A DNA stretch of 64,000 nt from assembly GCF_003626595.1 (NCBI RefSeq), contig NZ_RBAK01000014.1, positions 1 to 64,000 of the forward strand, in the 5' to 3' direction. Position numbers and translations under genes: made by a program. Of this stretch, positions 1 through 7,577 are shown in pieces (position 1 is the stretch's first letter; each line of letters opens with the position of its first letter). The notes below the pieces were generated by a model that was not told the origin of the DNA, ran no database searches, and saw nothing but the letters and a program-made list of their open reading frames with translations. This stretch comes from Micromonospora endolithica. Its GTDB lineage: Bacteria > Actinomycetota > Actinomycetes > Mycobacteriales > Micromonosporaceae.

Positions 1-118
1 AAATGTTGCCAAAGGAATCCAAACCAGCCAAACCGAAGCTCGACCAGTCCGGGATATAAAACAATTGGCACTGGCTTATCAAGCACCCTGTTGAGTTCTC
101 AAAGAACAACCACACACC
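1..118 (-). other. Leader of a leftward rRNA operon (5' of 16S rRNA)
   Basis: Read on the minus strand this AT-richer stretch holds the motif TGTTCTTTGAGAACTCAACA (about 89-108), followed by a further AT-rich tract running off the left edge. That motif is typical of the leader just upstream of 16S rRNA in actinomycetes and contains a boxA-like antitermination signal (TGTTCTTTGA). The 16S gene itself must lie beyond base 1. Composition is clearly lower in GC than the rest of the window, as expected for an rrn leader. Confidence 0.8.
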
Positions 119-198
119 ATCCGAAGCCCCGCATCAGCAGAACCCCATCCGGGGCAACCTCTCTCATGTCCGCCGCTCTCGCGCCGGGCACTCGAACT

Positions 199-227
199 AC
201 GTTACCCGGGGGTTTTCTCCGTGTCAA
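199..227 (-). promoter_or_regulatory. rrn promoter, proximal (TTGACA-17-TAACGT)
   Basis: On the minus strand a perfect -35 TTGACA (222-227) is separated by 17 bp from TAACGT (199-204). It is the closest of three similarly spaced promoter-like pairs to the rRNA leader and the best match to the vegetative sigma consensus in the window. Confidence 0.75.
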
Positions 228-369
228 ACCGGTGTTTCGCGGTTTGCCATGGTTGCCACCCATTTTCCGGGCACCACGATGTCGATGGCTCTCGCCGCTT
301 CTCTCGTGGTTTGGCAGGCCGGCCGCTCGCGGTTTCCCACTCGCTCGCCCGGTGCCCTGCCGGTGAAGA

Positions 370-398
370 ACCTTACCCGGTCGGTCTCGCCTCACCAA
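370..398 (-). promoter_or_regulatory. rrn promoter, middle (TTGGTG-17-TAAGGT)
   Basis: On the minus strand TTGGTG (393-398) and TAAGGT (370-375) are spaced 17 bp. The -35 is weak, but the pair lies about 170 bp from both neighbouring promoters, giving a regular tandem array typical of actinomycete rRNA operons. Confidence 0.5.
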
Positions 399-536
399 AT
401 CCGCCTCGCGGCCAATCCGGGGCACCGCCCGCACCGACTCCGGCAGATGGTGACCCGCCGGACCCGGAGGTCCCGTCCCGCGCTCCGGCCTCAAGGGCTT
501 TCGCCCCGTTTCGTCCGTTCCGCGCTGGCAAAGAGA

Positions 537-566
537 AAGTTACGCGCCCGGCGGAGTGATCGTCAA
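537..566 (-). promoter_or_regulatory. rrn promoter, distal (TTGACG-18-TAACTT)
   Basis: On the minus strand TTGACG (561-566) and TAACTT (537-542) are spaced 18 bp. It lies just outside the 3' end of the neighbouring regulator gene and is the outermost of three tandem promoters reading towards the rRNA leader. I see no coding function in the 119-587 interval; it looks like a multi-promoter rrn control region. Confidence 0.65.
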
Positions 567-587
567 ATCCGCTGGCCGCGTCCCGCG

Positions 588-1562
588 TCACACCGTCCCG
601 CACGCCTCACCCACCAGCCGATCGCCCCGCGGGGAGCGCCGGTAGAGGACCGTCCGCCGGTCCCGTTGCCGCACCACCAGCCCCGACCGGTACAGCACCC
701 CCAGGTGGTACGACACCGTGGCCGGGGCGAGTCGGTGCCGGGCGCTGAGTTCACCCGTCGAGCGGGGCACCCCGAGGTCCGCCAGGAGCGCCGCGCGGCT
801 CTCCCCCACCAGTTCGCCGAGGCCGTCTCGCCCTCGGGGGACGGGCAGCCCGGCACGGGCCGGGAAGACCAGCACCGCATCGCCGGCCACACACCACTGG
901 GTCGACACGCCGGCCGCCAGCATCGACGGCGCGAGGACCAGCTCGGTGTCCGTCAGTACGGTGTCGACCCGCAGCGGGCCCTCCACCGTCAGGGTGTCGC
1001 CGGTCCAGTGGACAGCGGGATGCAGCGCGTCCAGGACGCTCCCCACCCCACCGAGTGCCATGGCGGCCGCCCGCGCGGCCACCTCGGCCTCCAGTCCGGC
1101 CCGTAACGTCGGCCAGTCGTCGCGCAGGACGGCGGTCCAGAACTGGTACAGGCCGGCCGCGGCCCGCCGGGGAAGGGAGCCGTCCTCGACGGCGACCCGC
1201 ACCCGGTGCGGTACGACGGCACCGGCGAACCGAGCCGCCACCTGCTCGCGTACCTGGTCGGCGGCGGTGCTCGTGACGAGGTCCAGCTGGCGGTCGAGCG
1301 CGGAGGCGGTGGGGCCGGGCGGTGGCTTGGGAGTGAGCAGATCGGGGGTGTAGCCCGGTCGCCCCGGTGGGGTCACCAGCGCGGCGAGCAGCGCCACGTC
1401 GGGATGCCGGAGCGCGGAGCGGGCCGCCGGGCCGGTGTCCCCGTGCACCGGGTGGCCGAATCTGGACAAGGTCGCCCGGAGCCATCCGGTGGCCTCGGCG
1501 GCCGGTGACAGCGCCAACCTGACCCGAGCCAGGGTCGGACCGTCGAGACGCGCGACGAGCAC
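588..1562 (-). CDS. ArsR/SmtB-like winged-helix transcriptional regulator with long N-terminal domain
   Basis: A 324-residue protein starting at GTG 1562. The C-terminal ~70 residues form an ArsR-type winged helix, with the stretch STGELSARHRLAPATVSYHL as helix-turn-helix followed by a wing (RQRDRRTVLYRR). The N-terminal ~240 residues are the alpha-helical domain often seen fused to such HTHs in actinomycetes (DUF5937-like) and carry no recognisable metal-binding cysteine pair, so metal sensing should not be assumed. It is divergent from the small secreted protein at 1685, and a 7-bp-arm inverted repeat lies between them, suggesting autoregulation. The effector is unknown. The gene lies directly beside the rRNA promoters. 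Confidence 0.8.
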   Translation of the reverse strand: MLVARLDGPTLARVRLALSPAAEATGWLRATLSRFGHPVHGDTGPAARSALRHPDVALLAALVTPPGRPGYTPDLLTPKPPPGPTASALDRQLDLVTSTAADQVREQVAARFAGAVVPHRVRVAVEDGSLPRRAAAGLYQFWTAVLRDDWPTLRAGLEAEVAARAAAMALGGVGSVLDALHPAVHWTGDTLTVEGPLRVDTVLTDTELVLAPSMLAAGVSTQWCVAGDAVLVFPARAGLPVPRGRDGLGELVGESRAALLADLGVPRSTGELSARHRLAPATVSYHLGVLYRSGLVVRQRDRRTVLYRRSPRGDRLVGEACGTV

Positions 1563-1600
1563 AGCCGCAGTTTAGGGCGAAGCCTGTCGATGCGTGACCG

Positions 1601-1620
1601 GATTCGAGCCGGATCGAATC
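1601..1620. promoter_or_regulatory. Putative operator, GATTCGA-N6-TCGAATC
   Basis: A perfect inverted repeat with 7-bp arms (1601-1607 and 1614-1620) in the divergent intergenic region between the ArsR-type regulator and the secreted SnoaL-like gene. Arm length and spacing suit a dimeric winged-helix protein, so the neighbouring regulator is the obvious candidate. This assignment is inference. Confidence 0.5.
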
Positions 1621-1684
1621 ATTACCGCCGCCGGAACCGGACGACGTTGACTGTCCCCGGGCCTCCCCGAGACAGGAGCGATCG

Positions 1685-2176
1685 ATGTTTTCACACCTCA
1701 CCACCCGGTTGGCCGCCGGCCCCACGCTGCTCGCCCTCGCGGTGGGGGTGATGAGCGCGTACCCGGGCACGGTGTCCGCCGTCGGCGGCCGTGTCGAGAC
1801 GGCCGCCGGCTGCGCGCGGCAGTTCGACCGGGCCGTACGGGCGTACGTCGAGACGACCGAGCGGCGTGACCTCGCCGGCTTCCTCGCGCTGCTGCACCCC
1901 GACGTCACCGTCGTCTTCGCCGGCGACGGCGAGGTGCTCGACGGCAAGGCCGCCACCACCGAGTTCCTGCGGGACTTCTTCGCCGACCCCTCCTGGGCCC
2001 AGTCGTTCAGCGTGGCGAAACGAACGGTCGCGGGCTGCCGCACCGGTTTCGTGCTGTTCGACTCGGTCTTCACCCAGGGGGATGCCCGGGTGCCGCTGCT
2101 GATCGGGGTCAGCTTCACCTACCGGCACGGCCGCTGGCTGGTCGTGCAGAACCAGGACTCGGACGGCCGCGTCTGA
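1685..2176 (+). CDS. Secreted SnoaL-like / NTF2-fold protein
   Basis: 163 residues, ATG start behind a purine-rich GAGACAGGAGCG sequence. Residues 1-~35 form a signal peptide (hydrophobic core LLALAVGVMSAYPG with small residues near VSAVGG). The mature part resembles the SnoaL/NTF2-like fold: FDRAVRAYVETTERRDLAGFLALLHPDVTVVFAGDGEVLDGK near the start and FTYRHGRWLVVQNQDS at the end, the usual ketosteroid-isomerase-like cone. Such proteins are diverse enzymes or ligand binders, and no catalytic residues can be assigned here. It is divergent from, and possibly controlled by, the ArsR-like regulator. A strong palindromic terminator follows. Confidence 0.75.
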   Translation: MFSHLTTRLAAGPTLLALAVGVMSAYPGTVSAVGGRVETAAGCARQFDRAVRAYVETTERRDLAGFLALLHPDVTVVFAGDGEVLDGKAATTEFLRDFFADPSWAQSFSVAKRTVAGCRTGFVLFDSVFTQGDARVPLLIGVSFTYRHGRWLVVQNQDSDGRV

Positions 2177-2195
2177 CGGGGGGTGCCGTCTGGGC

Positions 2196-2219
2196 GGGGA
2201 GGGCCGCGCGGCCCTCCCC
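2196..2219. terminator. Bidirectional terminator between convergent genes
   Basis: A perfect 24-nt palindrome with 12-bp arms (GGGGAGGGCCGC and its complement) lies in the 59-bp gap between the SnoaL-like gene on the plus strand and tyrS on the minus strand. There is no U-tract, as is common in high-GC actinobacteria. Confidence 0.75.
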
Positions 2220-2235
2220 GTGCCGCCGGGTACGC

Positions 2236-3528
2236 CTATGCCCGCAGCTCGACGCCCGCGAAGGAGCGCTTGCCCCGGCGCAGCACCAGGTAGCGGCCGT
2301 GCAGCAGGTCCTCCGGGGTGAGCACGGCGTCGACCGCGGACACCCGGTTGTTGTTGACGTAGGCACCGCCCTCGGCGATGACCCGCCGGGCCTCCTTGAG
2401 GCTCGGCACCAGGCCCGCCTCACGCAGCAGCCCGGCGACGTCGGGCAGCTCGGCCAGCCGCACCAGGCCGGCCTCGGCCAGCGCCGCACGCAGGGTGGCC
2501 GGGGCCAGCTCCTCCAGGGAACCCCGCCCGAAGAGCGCCTGGCTGGCCGCGACGACCTGGGCCATCTCCCGCTCGCCGTGGACCAGGGTGGTCAGTTCCT
2601 CGGCGAGCGCCCGCTGGGCCGCCCGGGCCGCCGGCCGCTCGGCGGTCTCCTTCTCCAGCGCCTCCAGTTCCTCGCGGGACCGGAAGCTGAAGTAGCGCAG
2701 GTACCGGCCGACGTCCCGGTCGTCGACGTTGACCCAGAACTGGTAGAAGGCGTACGGGCTGGTCATCTCCGGGTCGAGCCAGATGGCACCGCCCTCGGTC
2801 TTGCCGAACTTCGTCCCGTCGGACTTCGTCACCAGCGGCGTGGTGAAGGCCTGCACCGGGCCGACACCCCGGCGCCGGACGTAGTCGACGCCGGCGGTGA
2901 TGTTGCCCCACTGGTCGGAGCCGCCGAACTGGAGCTGGCAGCCGTGCCGGCGGTGCAGCTCGAAGAAGTCGTTGGCCTGGAGCAACTGGTAGCTGAACTC
3001 GGTGAAGCTGATGCCGCTCTCCAGCCGGGCCCGGACCACCTCCCGGGCCAGCATCTTGTTCACCGGGAAGTGCTTGCCGACGTCCCGGAGGAACTCCACG
3101 ACGGACATCTCGCCGGTCCAGTCCAGGTTGTTGACCAGCTGGGCCGCGTTGGCGCCCTGGTAGGACACGAAGGGCGCGAGCTGGTCGCGGATCCGGGCGA
3201 CCCAGCCGGCGACCACCTCCGGCGGGTTCAGCGTCCGCTCGGCGCTCTCCTTCGGGTCCCCGATCTGTCCGGTGGCGCCGCCGACCAGCAGCAGCGGCCG
3301 GTGCCCGGCCAGTTGCAGCCGGCGGGCCGTGGCGACCTGCATGAGATGGCCGACGTGCAGGCTGGGCGCGGTCGGGTCGAAGCCGACATAGTAAGCCACC
3401 GACCCGTCGTCGAGCAGCGCTCGCAGCTCGTCGAGGCCGGTGGAGTCCTGGATCAGGCCCCGCCACCGCAGGTCATCGGTCAGGGAGTCCCGCCCGGGGG
3501 GCGGGAGGCTGCTGTCGGTCACGGTCAC
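2236..3528 (-). CDS. tyrS: Tyrosyl-tRNA synthetase
   Basis: 430 residues, normal length for bacterial TyrRS. It charges tRNA-Tyr in the cytoplasm. The class I signatures are present: HVGH at residues 58-61 (HIGH motif) and KFGKT at 240-244 (KMSKS loop), together with the tyrosine pocket segments YYVGFDPTAPSLHVGH and the region around QLLQANDFFELH and GGSDQWGN. The last ~65 residues are an S4 RNA-binding domain (RVIAEGGAYVNNNRVS). It is monocistronic here, convergent with the SnoaL-like gene and divergent from the thioesterase. I saw no T-box leader in the short upstream region. Confidence 0.97.
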   Translation of the reverse strand: MTVTDSSLPPPGRDSLTDDLRWRGLIQDSTGLDELRALLDDGSVAYYVGFDPTAPSLHVGHLMQVATARRLQLAGHRPLLLVGGATGQIGDPKESAERTLNPPEVVAGWVARIRDQLAPFVSYQGANAAQLVNNLDWTGEMSVVEFLRDVGKHFPVNKMLAREVVRARLESGISFTEFSYQLLQANDFFELHRRHGCQLQFGGSDQWGNITAGVDYVRRRGVGPVQAFTTPLVTKSDGTKFGKTEGGAIWLDPEMTSPYAFYQFWVNVDDRDVGRYLRYFSFRSREELEALEKETAERPAARAAQRALAEELTTLVHGEREMAQVVAASQALFGRGSLEELAPATLRAALAEAGLVRLAELPDVAGLLREAGLVPSLKEARRVIAEGGAYVNNNRVSAVDAVLTPEDLLHGRYLVLRRGKRSFAGVELRA

Positions 3529-3622
3529 CGATTCTCCCCCATGACCGGCGGCCGACCGTAGCGGGTTTGCCGCCCGCCGCCCCGGCTAGTCTGGCGGCCC
3601 ATGATCTCAAGGAGGGTGCGCG

Positions 3623-4012
3623 GTGGAGATGCCGAACCTGACGGGTGGTTTCGTCGCCCTGCTCGGCCTGGAGTTCGACGAGGTCAGCGGCGACCGGGTG
3701 GTCATCCGCTGGCGGGTCCGGCCCGAGCTGCACCAGCCGTTCGGCATCCAGCACGGCGGGGTGTACTGCTCGGTGGTGGAGACCGCGGCCAGCGTCGGCG
3801 GGTCGCTCTGGTTGGGCGACCGGGGACAGGTGGTCGGGGTGGCGAACCAGACCGACTTCCTGCGGGCCGTCCGGGAGGGGGAGCTGACCGCGGTGGGCAC
3901 GCCGGTGCACCGGGGCCGCAGCCAGCAGCTCTGGCAGGTGGAGATCACCGACGGGACCGACCGCCTGGTCGCGCGCGGTCAGGTGCGGCTGCAGAACCTC
4001 ACCGGCGGCTGA
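3623..4012 (+). CDS. PaaI-family hotdog-fold thioesterase
   Basis: 129 residues, GTG start 7 bp after the Shine-Dalgarno AAGGAGG (3609-3615). The hotdog motif HGGVYCSVVETAAS is the PaaI/4HBT signature, with the family's HGG turn and an acidic residue in the central helix. The sheet continues VVGVANQTDFLRAVREGELTA and ends LVARGQVRLQNL. Members hydrolyse acyl-CoA thioesters, often aryl or medium-chain, and the substrate here is not predictable. It is divergent from tyrS and not obviously in an operon with the transporter that follows 130 bp later. Confidence 0.9.
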   Translation: MEMPNLTGGFVALLGLEFDEVSGDRVVIRWRVRPELHQPFGIQHGGVYCSVVETAASVGGSLWLGDRGQVVGVANQTDFLRAVREGELTAVGTPVHRGRSQQLWQVEITDGTDRLVARGQVRLQNLTGG

Positions 4013-4220
4013 CCCGCGGGGCGGGCGCGGCTCCCGCCGGGGGCCGGCGCCGCCGACCGGTCGCGGTCCGTCCGACACCGGCACCTGGGAGTACGCGGGC
4101 AGTGTCCCGCCCCGGTCGGGGCTGATGACCGGAACGCTGTGAATGATCCGCGTTCGCGGCATCGGAGGCGTTGTCCGCCGATATGGTCGCGTCGATGACG
4201 CTGCCGGACGTCCCGCCGAG

Positions 4221-5447
4221 GTGAGGAGACTCCTCGCCGGGACGCTCGGCATCCTCTCCGCCGTCGGCGGCTTCGTGGACATCGGCGACCTGGTCGCGGC
4301 GAGCCAGGCCGGGGCACGGTTCGGCATGGCACACGCCTGGGTGCTGCTGCTCGGCGTGGTCGGCATCTGCGCGTACGCCGAGATGGCCGGCCGGATCGCG
4401 GCGGTGAGCGGCCGGGCGGTGTTCGACCTGGTCCGGGAGCGGCTCGGGGCGCGGGTGGCGCTGCTCAACCTGCTGGCGTCGTACCTGGTCACGGTGCTCA
4501 CCCTGGCCGCCGAGCTGGGTGGGGTGGCGCTGGCGCTGCGGCTGGCCACCGGCGTGCCGTACCTGGTCTGGGTGCCGGTCGCCGGCCTGGCCGTCTGGCT
4601 GGTGCTGTGGCGGATGCGGTTCCAGCTGATGGAGCGCGTCTTCGGCCTGGCCGGGCTGGCGCTGGTGGTCTTCGCGGTGGCGCTGTGGTGGCTGCCGACG
4701 GACTGGGCGGAGCTGGGGCGCGGCGTGCTGCGGCCGGGTGACGGCGGCCAGGGGTGGGGCGCGTACTGGTTCGTGGCGGTGGCGCTGTTCGCGTCCACGG
4801 TCAGCCCGTACGAGGTGTTCTTCTTCTCCTCGGGCGCGGTGGAGGAACGGTGGAGCGCCGCCGACCTGGCCGCGGCCCGTTCCGGTGTGCTGATCGGGTT
4901 CCCGGTGGGCGGCTTCCTCGCCCTGGCGCTGATCGCCACCGCGACCGTGGTGCTGCACCCGGCCGGGGTGTCGGTGACGTCGCTGGATCAGGTGGCGACG
5001 CCGGTGGTGGTGGCGTTCGGCGCGGTCGGGCTGGCCGTCGCGGCGATCGGGTTCTTCGCGGTCACCTTCGGCGCCGCGCTGGAGACCGGGCTGTCGGCGG
5101 CGTACGCGGCGGCGCAGTACTTCGGCTGGCAGTGGGGCAAGCGGGTACGGCCCCGGGAGGCCGCCCGGTTCCACACCGTGCTGCTGGTCAGCGTGCTGCT
5201 GGGAGTGCTGGTGCTGCTCACCACGGTCGACCCGGTGACGCTGACCGAGTACATGCTGGTGGTCAGCGCGGTGGTGCTGCCGCTGACGTACCTGCCGATC
5301 CTGGTGGTGGCCAACGACCGGACGTATCTGGGCGACCGGGTCAACGGGCGGTGGCTGAACCTGCTCGGGGCGGTGTTCCTGCTGGTCATCGTCGCCGCGT
5401 CGGTGGCCGCGGTGCCGTTGGCGATCACCACCGGGCTGGGCCGGTGA
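4221..5447 (+). CDS. NRAMP-related divalent-metal transporter, variant signature
   Basis: About 408 residues from GTG 4221, with roughly 11 hydrophobic helices. The fold and helix order follow NRAMP transporters (proton-coupled Mn/Fe uptake), but the hallmark DPGN in helix 1 reads DIGD (GGFVDIGDLVAASQAGARFG) and the helix 6 MPH-type segment reads SPYEVFFFSSG. Metal ligands therefore differ from canonical MntH, and substrate may differ. I chose GTG 4221 because the family normally starts just before RRLLAGTLGIL. An ATG at 4143 would add 26 poorly conserved residues. The stop overlaps the next gene by GTGA, indicating translational coupling to two PRC-barrel proteins. Confidence 0.8.
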   Translation: MRRLLAGTLGILSAVGGFVDIGDLVAASQAGARFGMAHAWVLLLGVVGICAYAEMAGRIAAVSGRAVFDLVRERLGARVALLNLLASYLVTVLTLAAELGGVALALRLATGVPYLVWVPVAGLAVWLVLWRMRFQLMERVFGLAGLALVVFAVALWWLPTDWAELGRGVLRPGDGGQGWGAYWFVAVALFASTVSPYEVFFFSSGAVEERWSAADLAAARSGVLIGFPVGGFLALALIATATVVLHPAGVSVTSLDQVATPVVVAFGAVGLAVAAIGFFAVTFGAALETGLSAAYAAAQYFGWQWGKRVRPREAARFHTVLLVSVLLGVLVLLTTVDPVTLTEYMLVVSAVVLPLTYLPILVVANDRTYLGDRVNGRWLNLLGAVFLLVIVAASVAAVPLAITTGLGR

Positions 5448-5824
5448 GGATCCAGTTGGTGCGGCAGTTGCTGGACCGGCAGATCGTGGACTCGGTCGGT
5501 CGGCTGGTCGGCAAGGTCGACGACGTGGAGTTCGCCGTCGGCGACGACGGGGTGGCGTACGTGCACGCGCTGCTCAGCGGACCCGGCGTGCTGGGCGCGC
5601 GGGTCGGCGGCCGGGCTGGGCGGATGCTGGTGCTGGCCGCCGAGCGGTTCGTCACCGACCGCCCGATGGCCCCGGTGCGGATCCCGTTCGCGCTGGTCGA
5701 GCGGATGGACAGCGCGGTACGACTGCGGGTGCCCGCCGAGGACCTGCCGGCTTCGCCGGTGGAGGAGTGGCTGCGGCGGCACGTCATCGCGCGGATACCG
5801 GGGGCGGGCCGTGCGAGCGGGTGA
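5444..5824 (+). CDS. PRC-barrel domain protein 1 of transporter operon
   Basis: 126 residues, GTG start inside the stop of the transporter gene (GTGA overlap, 5444-5447). The N-terminal half matches a PRC-barrel pattern, a small beta-barrel with the phrase LLDRQIVDSVGRLVGKVDDVEF. The rest (VRIPFALVERMDS...LRVPAEDLPA) is less characteristic. PRC-barrels occur in RimM, photosynthetic reaction centre H subunits and many stress or membrane-associated proteins as protein- or RNA-interaction modules. Its tight coupling suggests it regulates or assembles with the transporter, which is inference. Confidence 0.7.
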   Translation: MRIQLVRQLLDRQIVDSVGRLVGKVDDVEFAVGDDGVAYVHALLSGPGVLGARVGGRAGRMLVLAAERFVTDRPMAPVRIPFALVERMDSAVRLRVPAEDLPASPVEEWLRRHVIARIPGAGRASG

Positions 5825-6122
5825 GCTGGTCGGGCGGACCGCGTACGACCGGGAGGGCCGGCGGCTCGGTCGGGTGGTGGACGTGGTGGTGCGCGGCGCC
5901 GTGCCGGACGGGCCGCTGCGGCTGACCGACCTGGTGGTCACCGCGCACTGGTACGGGCGGCTGGCCGGCCGGCTGATCGGACCGGAGCGGCACCCGACCG
6001 GGCCGTGGGCGATCCGGGCGGTGGCCCGGCTGCTCGGCCGCAGCACCGTCCAGGTCCCGGTGCACCGGGTACGCCTCGACCCGCCGGTGAACGGCTTCCC
6101 CGACTTCCCCACCCCACCCTGA
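5811..6122 (+). CDS. PRC-barrel domain protein 2 of transporter operon
   Basis: 103 residues, GTG start at 5811, overlapping the previous gene by 14 bp. The start GELVGRTAYDREGRRLGRVVDVVV repeats the PRC-barrel phrase of its neighbour, and LRLTDLVVTAHW with VQVPVHRVRLD completes the barrel. Two dissimilar PRC-barrels encoded in tandem behind one transporter suggest a heteromeric cytoplasmic accessory. No catalytic residues are visible. The gene ends 22 bp before the convergent CNNM-type gene. Confidence 0.65.
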   Translation: MRAGELVGRTAYDREGRRLGRVVDVVVRGAVPDGPLRLTDLVVTAHWYGRLAGRLIGPERHPTGPWAIRAVARLLGRSTVQVPVHRVRLDPPVNGFPDFPTPP

Positions 6123-6144
6123 GCACCCCCGCGTGTCTGGGGCG

Positions 6145-7458
6145 TCAGCTGCGGGCCTCGTCGAGGAGGGGCTCGGTGTCCTCGGGGACGTTCGTGGGGT
6201 GCAGGCGGACCTCGGCGATGGCGTGGTGGTCGATGCCGGCCACGACCAGTTGCCAGCGGTCCACCGTGACGCTCTCCCCGGTCTCGGTGGGGATGTGGCC
6301 GAGGCAGGCCAGGACCAGCCCGGCGATGGTGGTGTAGTCGCCGGCCGGCCGGCCGGGCAGTTCGACGCCGATGTCGACCAGGTCGTGCACCGGGAAGGTG
6401 CCGGGCAGCACCATGGTGCCGTCCGGCTCGTGGCGTACCGAGTGCACGTCCCGGTCGGTCTCGTCGTAGATCTCCCCGACGATCTCCTCCAGGATGTCCT
6501 CCAGCGTCACGATGCCGTCGACCGCGCCGCGCTCGTCCACCACCAGGGCGATGTGTTGCCGCTCGGCCTTGAACTGGCGCAGCGCGTCCACCACCGGCAG
6601 CGAGTCCGGCAGCAGCATCGGCGGGCGGGCGCACTCGTCGACCGGCCGGTCGTCCGGCACGCCGACCAGGTCACGCAGGTGGATCACCCCGACCGCGTCG
6701 TCCAGCCCGCTGTGCCGGACCACCGGCGCGCGGGAGTGGCCGGTGGCCGCGAGCACCAGCCGCGCGGCCTCCGCGGTGGTGCCGCTGTCCAGCGTGAAGA
6801 CCTGGAGCCGGGGTACGAGGACCGCTTTGAGCTGCCGGTCGGCGATCTCCACCGCGCCGGCGATGATCGTCCGCTGTTCCTTGGTGAAACCGTGGTTGCC
6901 GGCGACGATGTCCCGCAGCTCGTCCGGGCCGATCTCGTCGGGCTCGTGCTTCGGGTTCAGCCCGACCAGCCGGACGACCAGGTCGCTGGTGGCGCCCAGG
7001 GCCCATACGGCGGGCCGGGTGATGCTGCTGAGCACGTCCAGCGGACGGGCCACCAGCAGCGCCCAGCGCTCGGCCGACTGCATCGCGATCCGCTTGGGGG
7101 CCAGCTCCCCGAAGACCAGGGTGACGAAGGTCAGCACGAGGGTGACCAGCACGATGGCCAGCGTCTCGGCGGCGCCGCCGAACACCTTCAGCAGCGGCAC
7201 CAGCGGGCGGGCCAACGAGACGGCCGCGGCGGCCGAGGCCAGGAAGCCGGCCAGGGTGATGCCGATCTGGATGGTGGCGAGGAAGCGGTTCGGGTCCTTG
7301 GCGAGGCGGGCCAGCACCGCTCCGGCGCGGCTGGTGCGTTCCAGCCGTTGGATCTGGCTGTCCCGCAGCGACACCAACGCCATCTCGCTGCCCGCGAAGA
7401 GCGCGTTGAGGACGACCAGGACTCCGACCAGGGCCAGTTGGCTCCAGTAGCTCTGCAA
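6145..7458 (-). CDS. CNNM/CorC-type membrane protein (DUF21, CBS pair, CorC_HlyC)
   Basis: 437 residues. Residues 1-~140 contain the hydrophobic DUF21/CNNM transmembrane domain (LALVGVLVVLNALFAGSEMALVSL, IQIGITLAGFLASAAAAVSL, LVTLVLTFVTLVFGELAPKRIA). Two CBS motifs follow (LVPRLQVFTLDSGTTAEAA... and GVIHLRDLVG...), then IALVVDERGAVDGIVTLEDILEEIVGEI and a C-terminal CorC_HlyC transporter-associated domain. Often annotated hemolysin, this family is better linked to Mg2+/Co2+ or Na+-coupled cation export. It is convergent with the NRAMP-like operon; both concern divalent cations, but shared function is only suggestive. Confidence 0.9.
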   Translation of the reverse strand: MQSYWSQLALVGVLVVLNALFAGSEMALVSLRDSQIQRLERTSRAGAVLARLAKDPNRFLATIQIGITLAGFLASAAAAVSLARPLVPLLKVFGGAAETLAIVLVTLVLTFVTLVFGELAPKRIAMQSAERWALLVARPLDVLSSITRPAVWALGATSDLVVRLVGLNPKHEPDEIGPDELRDIVAGNHGFTKEQRTIIAGAVEIADRQLKAVLVPRLQVFTLDSGTTAEAARLVLAATGHSRAPVVRHSGLDDAVGVIHLRDLVGVPDDRPVDECARPPMLLPDSLPVVDALRQFKAERQHIALVVDERGAVDGIVTLEDILEEIVGEIYDETDRDVHSVRHEPDGTMVLPGTFPVHDLVDIGVELPGRPAGDYTTIAGLVLACLGHIPTETGESVTVDRWQLVVAGIDHHAIAEVRLHPTNVPEDTEPLLDEARS

Positions 7459-7577
7459 CCCGGTTCTCCCTCATCCGGACCGCCACCGGACACGCCGGCG
7501 GCGTCGCCGCGCGGAGGCCCCGCCGACGTACGCCAATTGTGCCCAACCGGCCGGGGGCGCAACCCTGCCCGGGCGAT

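Noticed and set aside
91..559. Several short open frames in the rrn promoter region
   Set aside because: No homology, no ribosome sites, and they cross the rRNA leader and three promoter-like elements.
4013..4220. A metal-sensing riboswitch before the NRAMP-like gene
   Set aside because: I could not find conserved M-box or yybP/ykoY segments; only GC-rich unstructured sequence is evident by eye.
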